Of a stretch of DNA of 64,000 nt, positions 27,789 through 35,107 are shown in pieces (the stretch's first letter is position 1; every line of letters begins with the position of its first letter). Below the pieces are notes generated by a model. That model saw only the letters and a list, made by a program, of their open reading frames with translations, did not search any database and had not been told where the DNA came from. The position numbers were made by a program, and so were the translations under genes. Where the stretch lies: positions 340,191-404,190 of the forward strand of contig PLJL01000004.1 in NCBI GenBank assembly GCA_003140215.1, in the 5' to 3' direction. The stretch is from Vulcanimicrobiota bacterium (GTDB lineage: Bacteria; Vulcanimicrobiota; Vulcanimicrobiia; Vulcanimicrobiales; Vulcanimicrobiaceae).

Positions 27789-28742
27789 TCAGACGTCGAG
27801 CAAGTCGTGGCCGACGACGAGTTCGCCGGCGTAGTGCTGGCGCACGGGCCGGGCCCAGTCCTCGTCGGTCAGCGTCGGATCGTACGATGGGACGAAGTGC
27901 GTTAGCGCGAGCCGCTTGACCCCCGCTGCGGCGGCGACCCGACCGACGTCGGCGGCGTCGGTGTGCGCCGCAATGATGTGCTCGCGCAGGCGCGATGCGT
28001 TCGGTACGAGCTTGAGCAGCCGATCCAGCGCCGACGTGAGGAGGACCTCATGCACGAGCAGATCCGCGCCTTTGGCGAACGCTATGAGGTTTTCGCTGTA
28101 GGTGGTGTCGCCGGAAAAGACGACGACGCGGTCCGGCGTGCGGAATTTGAACGCGTACGCCGGCACGACGGGCGGATGATGAACTAGCGCAGCTTCGACG
28201 CTGACGCGTTCGTCGCGATAGATTTCGCCCGGGCCCGGTATGTCGTGCGGCCGGAAGAGCGGCCGCAGATCGACGCGGCCTTCGTCGGGGATGCGAATGC
28301 CGATGTCGTACGCGTGGTACTGCAGCGCCAAATCGACGAGCTTGCTCATCGACGCTGGGCCGTACGCATCGACCGGCGTCTTCCCGCCTGTCGCCCACTC
28401 GAGCACCAGCAGGTTTCCAAGGTCGGCGTTGTGGTCGCTGTGGTGATGGGTCACGAAGAGCGCACGGATCGTCGCCGGCGGGATCTTCGCGTCGACGAGC
28501 TGCCGCCCGACCCCGTATCCGCAGTCGACAACGTACGGGACGCCGTCGACCACGACCGCCGCGGCGGGCGACGACCTTCCGGCGCGCAGGGCAGGCCCGC
28601 CGGCAGTTCCGAGCAGGACGACGCGGGTGCGGCCTGCCGGCGCGGGCGACGCAGCCTGCGTGGCAGCCGGTGCGGCACTTGCTACACCGTAGGCGCTAAC
28701 GGCCAATGCGTTGATGAAGCCCAGGCGCGAACAGCAGCTCAC
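27789..28742 (-). CDS. Exported MBL-fold metallo-hydrolase
   Basis: 317 aa with a hydrophobic N-terminal signal (INALAVSAYGVASAAPA). The metallo-beta-lactamase fold is shown by VTHHHSDHNADLGNL (His99, His101, Asp103, His104), SGDTTYSENLIAFA and the late LTHFVPSYDP His. It resembles the RNase Z/arylsulfatase-like branch of exported MBL hydrolases. The substrate is unknown; a sulfate ester or phosphodiester is plausible. Confidence 0.8.
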   Translation of the reverse strand: MSCCSRLGFINALAVSAYGVASAAPAATQAASPAPAGRTRVVLLGTAGGPALRAGRSSPAAAVVVDGVPYVVDCGYGVGRQLVDAKIPPATIRALFVTHHHSDHNADLGNLLVLEWATGGKTPVDAYGPASMSKLVDLALQYHAYDIGIRIPDEGRVDLRPLFRPHDIPGPGEIYRDERVSVEAALVHHPPVVPAYAFKFRTPDRVVVFSGDTTYSENLIAFAKGADLLVHEVLLTSALDRLLKLVPNASRLREHIIAAHTDAADVGRVAAAAGVKRLALTHFVPSYDPTLTDEDWARPVRQHYAGELVVGHDLLDV

Positions 28743-28782
28743 GCTGCGCGCTTGGCGTCACCCCCGCCGACATCCTACCCGG

Positions 28783-29994
28783 TCAGCGCGTCAGGACGCG
28801 CAGCGTGTTGTCGTTGTCGTCGTTGAAGTACAGCTTCGTGTCGTCCTGACCGCTCCCGGCGGCAACCATCCCGAAGATTGCCGCACCGGCTCCGGTGTCG
28901 ACGTTCTTCGTTGCGACCACCCGTCCGTTGGGCTTGATCTCGACCATCAGGTTGGTGCCGTTGGGGTCGAGCGTGTTGCCGATGGCGAGGTGTCCGCCGG
29001 GGAGCAGCGCCGAGCTGATCGGCCCGTTGAGCGGTGCACCGTGGAAGACGCGATGCGCCAGCAAGTGCGCGGGGCCCGAGAACGCGCCGTTCGCGTGAAC
29101 GACCACGCCGCCGGCCGGGATGAACGAAACGAACTGCAGTGCGGTCACGCTGTTGTCGGCCCCGTCGATCACCCACAGCCGGTCGTGCTGCGCGTCGTAC
29201 TGCAGCCCCGACGGCCCGAGGATGCTCCCCGGCGCGCCGCCGTTGACGGCGAAGCCCGTCGCGATCACATCGAAGGTGAAGCCGTGCGCGGTGAGGTTGA
29301 TCCGCACGATGCTGCCGTCCATGGCGTTGCTCTCGTAGAACGCGCCATCTCCGAACGGCCCCTTGCGCGCTGAGAACGCTTGGCCGAACGGATGGTGCCA
29401 CGGCCCGCCGGGCAGCGTGGAGACCAACGCGCCGGCCGGCGACACGATCGCATCGTCGTTGGCGTCGAACGCTGCCGCCCAGATGTTGCCGGTCGGGCCC
29501 ACCGCGAGCGCGTTGCAGCCCTGCAGCGCCGCGTTCTGCGCGATGCGGGCGGGCGTCGCACCGGCGTGCGGCGCGAGCGCGACGATCGTCGTGCCGTTGC
29601 CTTGCACGTTGGCGGCGTCGTTGAAGTTGCAGATCACCAGATCGCCTTTGTGGAGCAGCCCGGAGCTCACCGGCGCGACGTCGAGCCCGTAGGGGTTCTG
29701 ATCGCCGTTGAGCGGGTCGACCGTCGAGCCGATCGTCAGCTGCGTCCGCAGCCGCGGCAGCACGGCGACCCCGCCGTCGTGTCCGTCGTCGTTCTCGGTC
29801 AGATCGGCGTCCATCCCGCGCAGCTCGGAGGGCACCCGGACGGCACCCGACATCCCCGTGTCCGCCGGTTGCATTTGCGTGGTGCTCGGCGAAACTTGGG
29901 GCGCGCTCGTTCCCGCGCCGCCGCAGGCGGCGAGAGCAAGCACGGCCAGAGCGGCCGACAGTGCGGTGACCGTGCGTGGAATGCTAGGCGTCAT
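28783..29994 (-). CDS. Exported lipoprotein with NHL-like propeller, function unknown
   Basis: 403 aa. The signal ends in the lipobox LALAAC (Cys at about 24), followed by a low-complexity linker. The body has repeating strands such as LQGCNALAVGPTGNIWAAAF, LGPSGLQYDAQHDRLWVIDG and LLPGGHLAIGNTLDPNGTNL, consistent with an NHL/SMP-30-like beta-propeller. No catalytic residues can be assigned. Similar in style to the lipoprotein at 3259-5406. Confidence 0.65.
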   Translation of the reverse strand: MTPSIPRTVTALSAALAVLALAACGGAGTSAPQVSPSTTQMQPADTGMSGAVRVPSELRGMDADLTENDDGHDGGVAVLPRLRTQLTIGSTVDPLNGDQNPYGLDVAPVSSGLLHKGDLVICNFNDAANVQGNGTTIVALAPHAGATPARIAQNAALQGCNALAVGPTGNIWAAAFDANDDAIVSPAGALVSTLPGGPWHHPFGQAFSARKGPFGDGAFYESNAMDGSIVRINLTAHGFTFDVIATGFAVNGGAPGSILGPSGLQYDAQHDRLWVIDGADNSVTALQFVSFIPAGGVVVHANGAFSGPAHLLAHRVFHGAPLNGPISSALLPGGHLAIGNTLDPNGTNLMVEIKPNGRVVATKNVDTGAGAAIFGMVAAGSGQDDTKLYFNDDNDNTLRVLTR

Positions 29995-30057
29995 CTGGTC
30001 CCCTCATGCCTTCGAGTCAAGAGGGCCTACCCTAAACCGCAAGCATGAGGAAATTCT

Positions 30058-30108
30058 GAGCCGCAGGCGCTCGCTCGCACGCCACTCGGCGTGCGGTGCG
30101 GGCGGCTC
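30058..30108 (-). terminator. Hairpin downstream of the 30123 gene, possible terminator
   Basis: Outer arms GAGCCGC/GCGGCTC enclose an inner 8-bp stem CGCACGCC-ACTC-GGCGTGCG. On the minus strand it follows the membrane-anchored gene and is trailed by only a weak T-rich stretch, so termination is plausible but not certain. Confidence 0.4.
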
Positions 30109-30122
30109 ACGAGCGCGAAAGG

Positions 30123-30614
30123 TCAGCGGTTTTGTGCGATGTCCCCGCGGCGGACCAGCTTCGCAAGCCGCAGTTCTTCGACGAGCCGGCGCGAGCCGTG
30201 CGTGTCGTCGGGCACGATGACGAACGTGTACCAGCGCGCCCCGTAGCGCACGTCGATCCCGGTCGAGGAACGGACGGCGGCATCGCCGGCGCCGCGCAGC
30301 TGCGGCGCCGCTGCAGCGAGTTCGGGCGGCTCGCGGCGCGCGATGACGAACAGCGCCGACGCGCTGCCGCTTCCGGTCGACACGTAATGGCAGACCGTGT
30401 CGCTGGTGGGCGCCAAGCGCATCGGCGTTCCGAGCGTCGCGCCGATCCGGTCTTCGGACAAGATCGAACAAGCTGCACCGGCGACGATCTTTGTCGCATC
30501 GTGGCGCGGCGCGAACGCCAGCAGCGCGCACAACCCGGCGATCGCTGCGACCGCGCCGATCGCGCGGCCTCGCGAGGACGCCGAGCCGTCGTAGAATTCG
30601 TGATATGCAAACAT
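30123..30614 (-). CDS. Membrane-anchored protein of unknown function
   Basis: 163 aa from ATG 30614; an upstream in-frame start at 30650 is less likely. One hydrophobic segment near the N-terminus (AIGAVAAIAGLCALLAFAP) is followed by an extracytoplasmic domain with two cysteines (GAACSILSEDRIGATLG and VCHYVSTG). The pattern recalls DUF3558-like small extracellular domains, but this is only a resemblance. The C-terminal part is strand-rich and basic. Confidence 0.5.
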   Translation of the reverse strand: MFAYHEFYDGSASSRGRAIGAVAAIAGLCALLAFAPRHDATKIVAGAACSILSEDRIGATLGTPMRLAPTSDTVCHYVSTGSGSASALFVIARREPPELAAAAPQLRGAGDAAVRSSTGIDVRYGARWYTFVIVPDDTHGSRRLVEELRLAKLVRRGDIAQNR

Positions 30615-30772
30615 CGTACGCCCACTAAAGCACCGCCGGCGCCGGGTCACATCATACGTTCGTTGAGCGTGTGACCCAAACGTTCATCAGTTTCGACAAC
30701 ATATACCGTGCGTGCGACCAACGTCGTATCGTTCCGCAATGGGGCCGCGGATTCGGCGGCGAAGCGTGGTGC

Positions 30773-31405
30773 ATGAAGGTCACGGCGTTCCTCGACGTCC
30801 TCTCGCACTGGTGTCTGGCGGCGCAGCCGGCGCTCGACGCGTTGCGTGCCACCCTCGCCCCCGACGTACGGCTCGACGTGCGGCTCGCGCCCGTCGGTCG
30901 CACCGGATTCACTCGCGACCAGGAAGCCTGGTTCTACCGGCGCGGCACCTTGGCGTACGGTCGCGAGCTCGACCCGTCGTGGTGCGAGAACGCCGAAACG
31001 ACGACCTGGCACGCCAACGCCGCGGTCGCCGCCGGCGTTGCATTCGGCGCGAACCCGGTGGTACTCGGGCGGCGGGTCTCGCGCGCCGCGATGGTCGACG
31101 GGCTGTTGCTCGGGCGTGAGAGCGAAGTCGTGCGGTGCGTCGCCAAGTTCACCGGCGTCGAAGAGGACGCGCTGCAGGACGCGATGCGCGCCGAGACCGT
31201 CATCGCCTCGTTGCATGCGGCCAACGCGCGGCTCACCGCGATCGGCTGCGCCGAGCGCCCGAGTTGGGAGCTGCTCAACGACAACGGCGACCGGGCCGTG
31301 CTGCAAGGCGTCTGGCAGGCCGAAGCGATCTTGCCGATGGTGCACGCGCTGCTCGAAGACGAACGCGCGTACAAACGGGCCGGAAAACCGCCGGAGCCGG
31401 CGTGA
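30773..31405 (+). CDS. DsbA-family (thioredoxin-fold) protein
   Basis: 210 aa from ATG 30773; the frame extends 34 codons upstream but the thioredoxin-fold homology begins here. It has VTAFLDVLSHWCLAAQPALD with a single Cys in place of a CxxC motif, then a helical insertion and a C-terminal strand. The family includes 2-hydroxychromene-2-carboxylate isomerase and FrnE-like proteins, which need no CxxC. No signal peptide, so probably cytoplasmic. The stop overlaps the tag GTG start. Confidence 0.6.
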   Translation: MKVTAFLDVLSHWCLAAQPALDALRATLAPDVRLDVRLAPVGRTGFTRDQEAWFYRRGTLAYGRELDPSWCENAETTTWHANAAVAAGVAFGANPVVLGRRVSRAAMVDGLLLGRESEVVRCVAKFTGVEEDALQDAMRAETVIASLHAANARLTAIGCAERPSWELLNDNGDRAVLQGVWQAEAILPMVHALLEDERAYKRAGKPPEPA

Positions 31406-32013
31406 CCGAACGCGTGCGCTGCGCGTGGGCGGGCGGCGATCCGCTCATGGTCGCGTATCACGACGCGGAATGGGGCGTGCCGTTGCACGACGACCGCGCG
31501 CTGTTCGAGTTCCTCATCCTCGAAGGCGCGCAAGCCGGCTTGTCGTGGTCGACGATTTTACGGCGGCGTGACGGGTACCGGCGCGCGTACCGCGGGTTCG
31601 ATCCGGCGAAGGTCGCCCGTTTCGGCGACCGCGACGTCACCCGGCTGCTCGCCGACGCGACGATCGTTCGCAACCGGGCCAAGATCGCCGCGTCGATCCG
31701 TAACGCGCAGGCGTTTCGCGAGGTCGCGCGCGAGCACGGTTCGTTCGACACCTACCTGTGGGCCTACGTGGACGGCGTGCCGATCGTGAACCGGCCGCGC
31801 ACGTCCGCCGACGTCCCGGCGCGCAGCGAGCTGGCCGACCGGCTCAGCGCCGACTTGCGGCGCCGCGGCTTCGGCTTCGTCGGGCCGACGATCTGCTACG
31901 CGTTTTTGCAGGCCGTGGGCGTCGTGGACGATCATGCCGCAACGTGCTTTCGCGCGCAGCCGGCGCCGAAAACGCGCCGCAAGAAGGGAGAGACTCATGC
32001 TGCTCGAGGGTGA
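31402..32013 (+). CDS. tag: 3-methyladenine DNA glycosylase I
   Basis: 203 aa from the GTG overlapping the previous stop. It removes 3-methyladenine from DNA. The zinc-snap ligands are visible (Cys in RVRCAWAG, His in AYHDAEWG, and His/Cys in DDHAATC near the C-terminus), together with FLILEGAQAGLSWSTIL and the base-pocket residues. The C-terminus is basic. The last 17 bp overlap the next gene's start. Confidence 0.92.
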   Translation: MTERVRCAWAGGDPLMVAYHDAEWGVPLHDDRALFEFLILEGAQAGLSWSTILRRRDGYRRAYRGFDPAKVARFGDRDVTRLLADATIVRNRAKIAASIRNAQAFREVAREHGSFDTYLWAYVDGVPIVNRPRTSADVPARSELADRLSADLRRRGFGFVGPTICYAFLQAVGVVDDHAATCFRAQPAPKTRRKKGETHAARG

Positions 32014-32740
32014 CGCGATCGTGCTCGCCGGCGCCACGGGGCGCGTCGGCGGTGCAACGCTGGCGACGCTGGTGCGCGAAGGCGCCCGCGTGCTGGTGCT
32101 GTCGCGCAGCATCGAACGCGCGCAAGCGGCGATCGACGACATCCTCGACGATGCCGAAAGCGCGGCTGCGGCTCCCTTCGCGGCCGATTTGAACGACGCG
32201 GTGCAAAGCGCCGCGGCTGTCGCCGCATGCGTCGAGCGCTTCGGCCGCATCGACGCGATGGTCAGCCTGGCCGGCGACGGCCGCGTCGCCCGGCTCGCCG
32301 AGTCGTCGCTCGACGATCTGCGCGCGAACCTGGCGGCCTTCGTCGAGACCGCCTACAACCTCGCGCTGCCCGCATTGCGCGCGATGCTCGCGCAATCGTA
32401 CCGTCCGGGGGCGCGGTCGCGCGGCCGCATCGTCGTCGTTACGGCCGGCTCGTCCAAGCAGCCCGCCCCGGGCCGCGGGCTCTTCGGCATCGCCAAGGCC
32501 GGCGTCAACGTGCTCATGCAGGCCATCGCACGCGAGCACAAGGCCGACGGCATCGTCGCCAACGCCTTGGTCTTGGGCGGCGTCGCCACCGCGGCGGCGC
32601 GCGACTATCTGAGCGCCGAAGATCTGGCCGCCGCCGCGACGCCGCAAGAGGTCGCCGACGCGCTGGCCTTCCTCGCGAGCGACCGCGGCAGCGGCGTGAA
32701 CGGCGCGCTCGTCGACCTCAACGCCCGCGAGGTCGACTGA
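31997..32740 (+). CDS. Short-chain dehydrogenase/reductase with altered active site
   Basis: 247 aa from ATG 31997, which has GGGAGAG upstream. Cofactor motif GATGRVGG, an NNAG-equivalent SLAGDG, and a Ser region (VTAGSS). The catalytic YxxxK reads FGIAK (Phe163, Lys167), so the active-site Tyr is replaced. Either it is a non-catalytic SDR or it uses another residue. The C-terminus ALAFLASDRGSGVNGALVDL is normal. Substrate unknown. Coupled to tag by a 17-bp overlap. Confidence 0.75.
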   Translation: MLLEGDAIVLAGATGRVGGATLATLVREGARVLVLSRSIERAQAAIDDILDDAESAAAAPFAADLNDAVQSAAAVAACVERFGRIDAMVSLAGDGRVARLAESSLDDLRANLAAFVETAYNLALPALRAMLAQSYRPGARSRGRIVVVTAGSSKQPAPGRGLFGIAKAGVNVLMQAIAREHKADGIVANALVLGGVATAAARDYLSAEDLAAAATPQEVADALAFLASDRGSGVNGALVDLNAREVD

Positions 32741-32877
32741 CGCTCTCCGCGCTTGCCACCCTAGCTAGTAAGAGGAAGTAAGCCACCGGCGGCCGTAACG
32801 AGGCGCCGCGGGAGTAAACGGGTGCGATCGTGCGACGCCTTTGTCGCCGTGGCTGCTCGACCGCGCGGAGAGACGCC

Positions 32878-33663
32878 ATGGAATCAGCAAAGACCGTCGC
32901 GGGCGGGGCGCTGGCGGTACGCAAAGTGCAGGGCTACGGCTGGGTCGGCGACCTGCCCGACGCGCGCGATACGTTGTTCTCGGCCGGGTTCGAGGTCATG
33001 ACGAACCTGCCGACGAGCGTGGACTTGCGCGGGAAGATGCCGCCGGTCTACGACCAGGGGCAGCTCGGAAGCTGCACCGCGAACGCGATCGCTGCGGCCA
33101 TCGAGTACGACCTCGTCACGCCGTTCGTGCCCTCGCGCCTGTTCATCTACTACAACGAGCGCTTCATCGAGGGCACCGTCGACAGCGACAGCGGCGCTCG
33201 GATTCGCGACGGTATCAAGTCGGTCGGGACGCAGGGCGCCTGCCCGGAGGCCGATTGGCAGTACGACATCACGAAGTTCGCGCAGAAGCCGCCGCCCCCG
33301 GCATACGCCGACGCGCTCAAGACACGCGCGGTCCGCTACTACAGCGTCGTGCAAGACATCGCTCAGATGAAGAGCTGCCTGGCCCAGAAATTCCCGTTCG
33401 TCTTCGGCTTCACCGTGTACTCGTATTTCGAGAGCCCGGAGATGGCAAACACCGGCATCCTCATCATGCCGACCGGAACCCAGCAGGCCGTCGGCGGTCA
33501 TGCGGTGCTGGCGGTCGGCTACGACGACAGCGAGCAAACGATCCTGGTGCGCAACTCCTGGGGCGACGCCTGGGGCATGTCGGGCTACTTCAAGATGCCC
33601 TACGCCTACATTACGTCCGCCAGCCTCGCCTCCGACTTCTGGACGATCCGGCAAGCAACCTGA
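32878..33663 (+). CDS. Papain-like (C1A) cysteine peptidase
   Basis: 261 aa from ATG 32878, which has a GGAGAGA-type ribosome site. The catalytic residues are complete: Gln60-Cys66 in YDQGQLGSCTANA, His208 in GGHAVLAVGYDD and Asn226 in VRNSWGDAWG. No signal peptide and almost no prodomain, unlike most secreted C1A enzymes, so it may act in the cytoplasm or leave by another route. Such bacterial C1A peptidases are scattered and often of unknown role. Confidence 0.85.
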   Translation: MESAKTVAGGALAVRKVQGYGWVGDLPDARDTLFSAGFEVMTNLPTSVDLRGKMPPVYDQGQLGSCTANAIAAAIEYDLVTPFVPSRLFIYYNERFIEGTVDSDSGARIRDGIKSVGTQGACPEADWQYDITKFAQKPPPPAYADALKTRAVRYYSVVQDIAQMKSCLAQKFPFVFGFTVYSYFESPEMANTGILIMPTGTQQAVGGHAVLAVGYDDSEQTILVRNSWGDAWGMSGYFKMPYAYITSASLASDFWTIRQAT

Positions 33664-33733
33664 GGCGCCGCCGCGCCGTTCGCGAGCCTGCTCGGCCACA
33701 GGCGCGCGAACGGCGCAAGGCGTAGCCAACCCC

Positions 33734-35107
33734 ATGCAGCACGATCGTCGTTCGCCGGCTTGCCGCTGTCCGCACGGGCGGTTCGATTCCACCGCGTTCG
33801 CCCGCGCGAGCGCGCTGCTCGAGCGCCGCGCCTTCCTCGGCGGTCTGGGCGCCGCGTTGGGCGCGGTGGTGTGGCCGCACGCCGCCCGCGCCGCCGACGG
33901 CGTGACGCTGCTGCGCTCGGCGCGGCTCTTCGACGGTACGGCGATGCGCGCACCGGGCGTGCTGGTGCTGCGCGGCGACCGCATCGTCTCGTTCAACGCG
34001 GGCGACGCCGGCAGCGACGCGAAGGTCTTCGATCTCGGCGACGCGACGCTGATGCCCGGGCTGATCGACACGCACACGCACGTCGCGAACTCCGCCGTCG
34101 TCTCGGCCTACCTCATCCGCGACCGCAGCGCTGACTCGGTCGCCGAGGCGGCGATCGGTTCGATTCGCAACGCGCAGGCGATGCTGGCCAACGGTTTCAC
34201 GACGATCCGCGACGTCGGCGGTGGCGACGGTATCGATCTGGCCATGCGCAACGCGATCGCGCGTGGCGTCGTGACCGGTCCGCGCATGTTGGCCGCGGGC
34301 CCCTCGCTGTCGATCACCGGCGGCCACGGCGACGCGAACGATCTCCCGGCATTCGTCCACGTCGACCGCGAGATCGAGTCGGGTGTGTCGTTCGGCCCGT
34401 ACGGTTTCCGGCAGAAGGTGCGCGAACACGTCAAGCGTCACGTCGACCTGATCAAGATCACGGCGACCGGTGGCGTCCTCTCGTACGGCGACGCGTTCGA
34501 CGTGCCACAGTTCAACCTCGACGAGATCCAAGCCGTCGTCGACGAGGCGACGAAGTTCGGGTTGCACGTTGCGGCGCACTGTCACGGCGACAAGGGGATC
34601 CGGGTCGCCGTCGACGGCGGCGTCCGCTCGATCGAGCATGGCACCGGCGTCGGTGACGCAACCTTGCGCGCGATGCGCGAGCGCGGTACCGCGCTGGTGC
34701 CGACGATCTGGGCTCTCGACTCGATCTTGCAGCCCGGCAATCCCAACAAGATCCAGCCCAGCGGCCTGGAGAAAGCGCACCAAGCCGCACAGCTGCGCAA
34801 TACGGGGATGCAGCGCGCGCTCGCCGCCGGAGCGAAGATCGTCTACGGCACCGACGCCGGCGTCTTTCCGCACGCCGAGAACGCCAAAGATTTCTCGCTG
34901 CTGCAATCGATGGGGATGCGCCCGCTCGATCTGATGCGCTCCGCCACCGCGCTCGCCGCCGACTTGATCGGCACGACCGACCGCGGCCGGCTCGCTCCCG
35001 GACTGCTCGCCGACGTGGTGGCGTTCGCGGGCGACCCCAGCACGAACGCCGGACTGCTCGAGAAACGGCCGTCGCTGGTCGTGCTCGGCGGCAAGAAGGT
35101 CGGCTAG
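33734..35107 (+). CDS. Tat-exported amidohydrolase (prolidase/imidazolonepropionase-like)
   Basis: 457 aa from ATG 33734. A twin-arginine signal (LERRAFLGGLGAALGAVVW, Arg31-Arg32) leads to an amidohydrolase TIM barrel. The metal ligands are seen in IDTHTHV, the carboxylated-Lys region LIKITATGG, AAHCHGDKG, SIEHGTG and YGTDAGVFPH. The fold is that of periplasmic Xaa-Pro dipeptidases and related enzymes. The stop overlaps that of the large regulator (convergent, 4 bp). Substrate unknown. Confidence 0.85.
   Translation: MQHDRRSPACRCPHGRFDSTAFARASALLERRAFLGGLGAALGAVVWPHAARAADGVTLLRSARLFDGTAMRAPGVLVLRGDRIVSFNAGDAGSDAKVFDLGDATLMPGLIDTHTHVANSAVVSAYLIRDRSADSVAEAAIGSIRNAQAMLANGFTTIRDVGGGDGIDLAMRNAIARGVVTGPRMLAAGPSLSITGGHGDANDLPAFVHVDREIESGVSFGPYGFRQKVREHVKRHVDLIKITATGGVLSYGDAFDVPQFNLDEIQAVVDEATKFGLHVAAHCHGDKGIRVAVDGGVRSIEHGTGVGDATLRAMRERGTALVPTIWALDSILQPGNPNKIQPSGLEKAHQAAQLRNTGMQRALAAGAKIVYGTDAGVFPHAENAKDFSLLQSMGMRPLDLMRSATALAADLIGTTDRGRLAPGLLADVVAFAGDPSTNAGLLEKRPSLVVLGGKKVG

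Noticed and set aside
33776..33796. GGTTCGATTCC-like tRNA T-loop motif
   Set aside because: It lies inside the Tat amidohydrolase gene and has no acceptor stem or anticodon arm around it.
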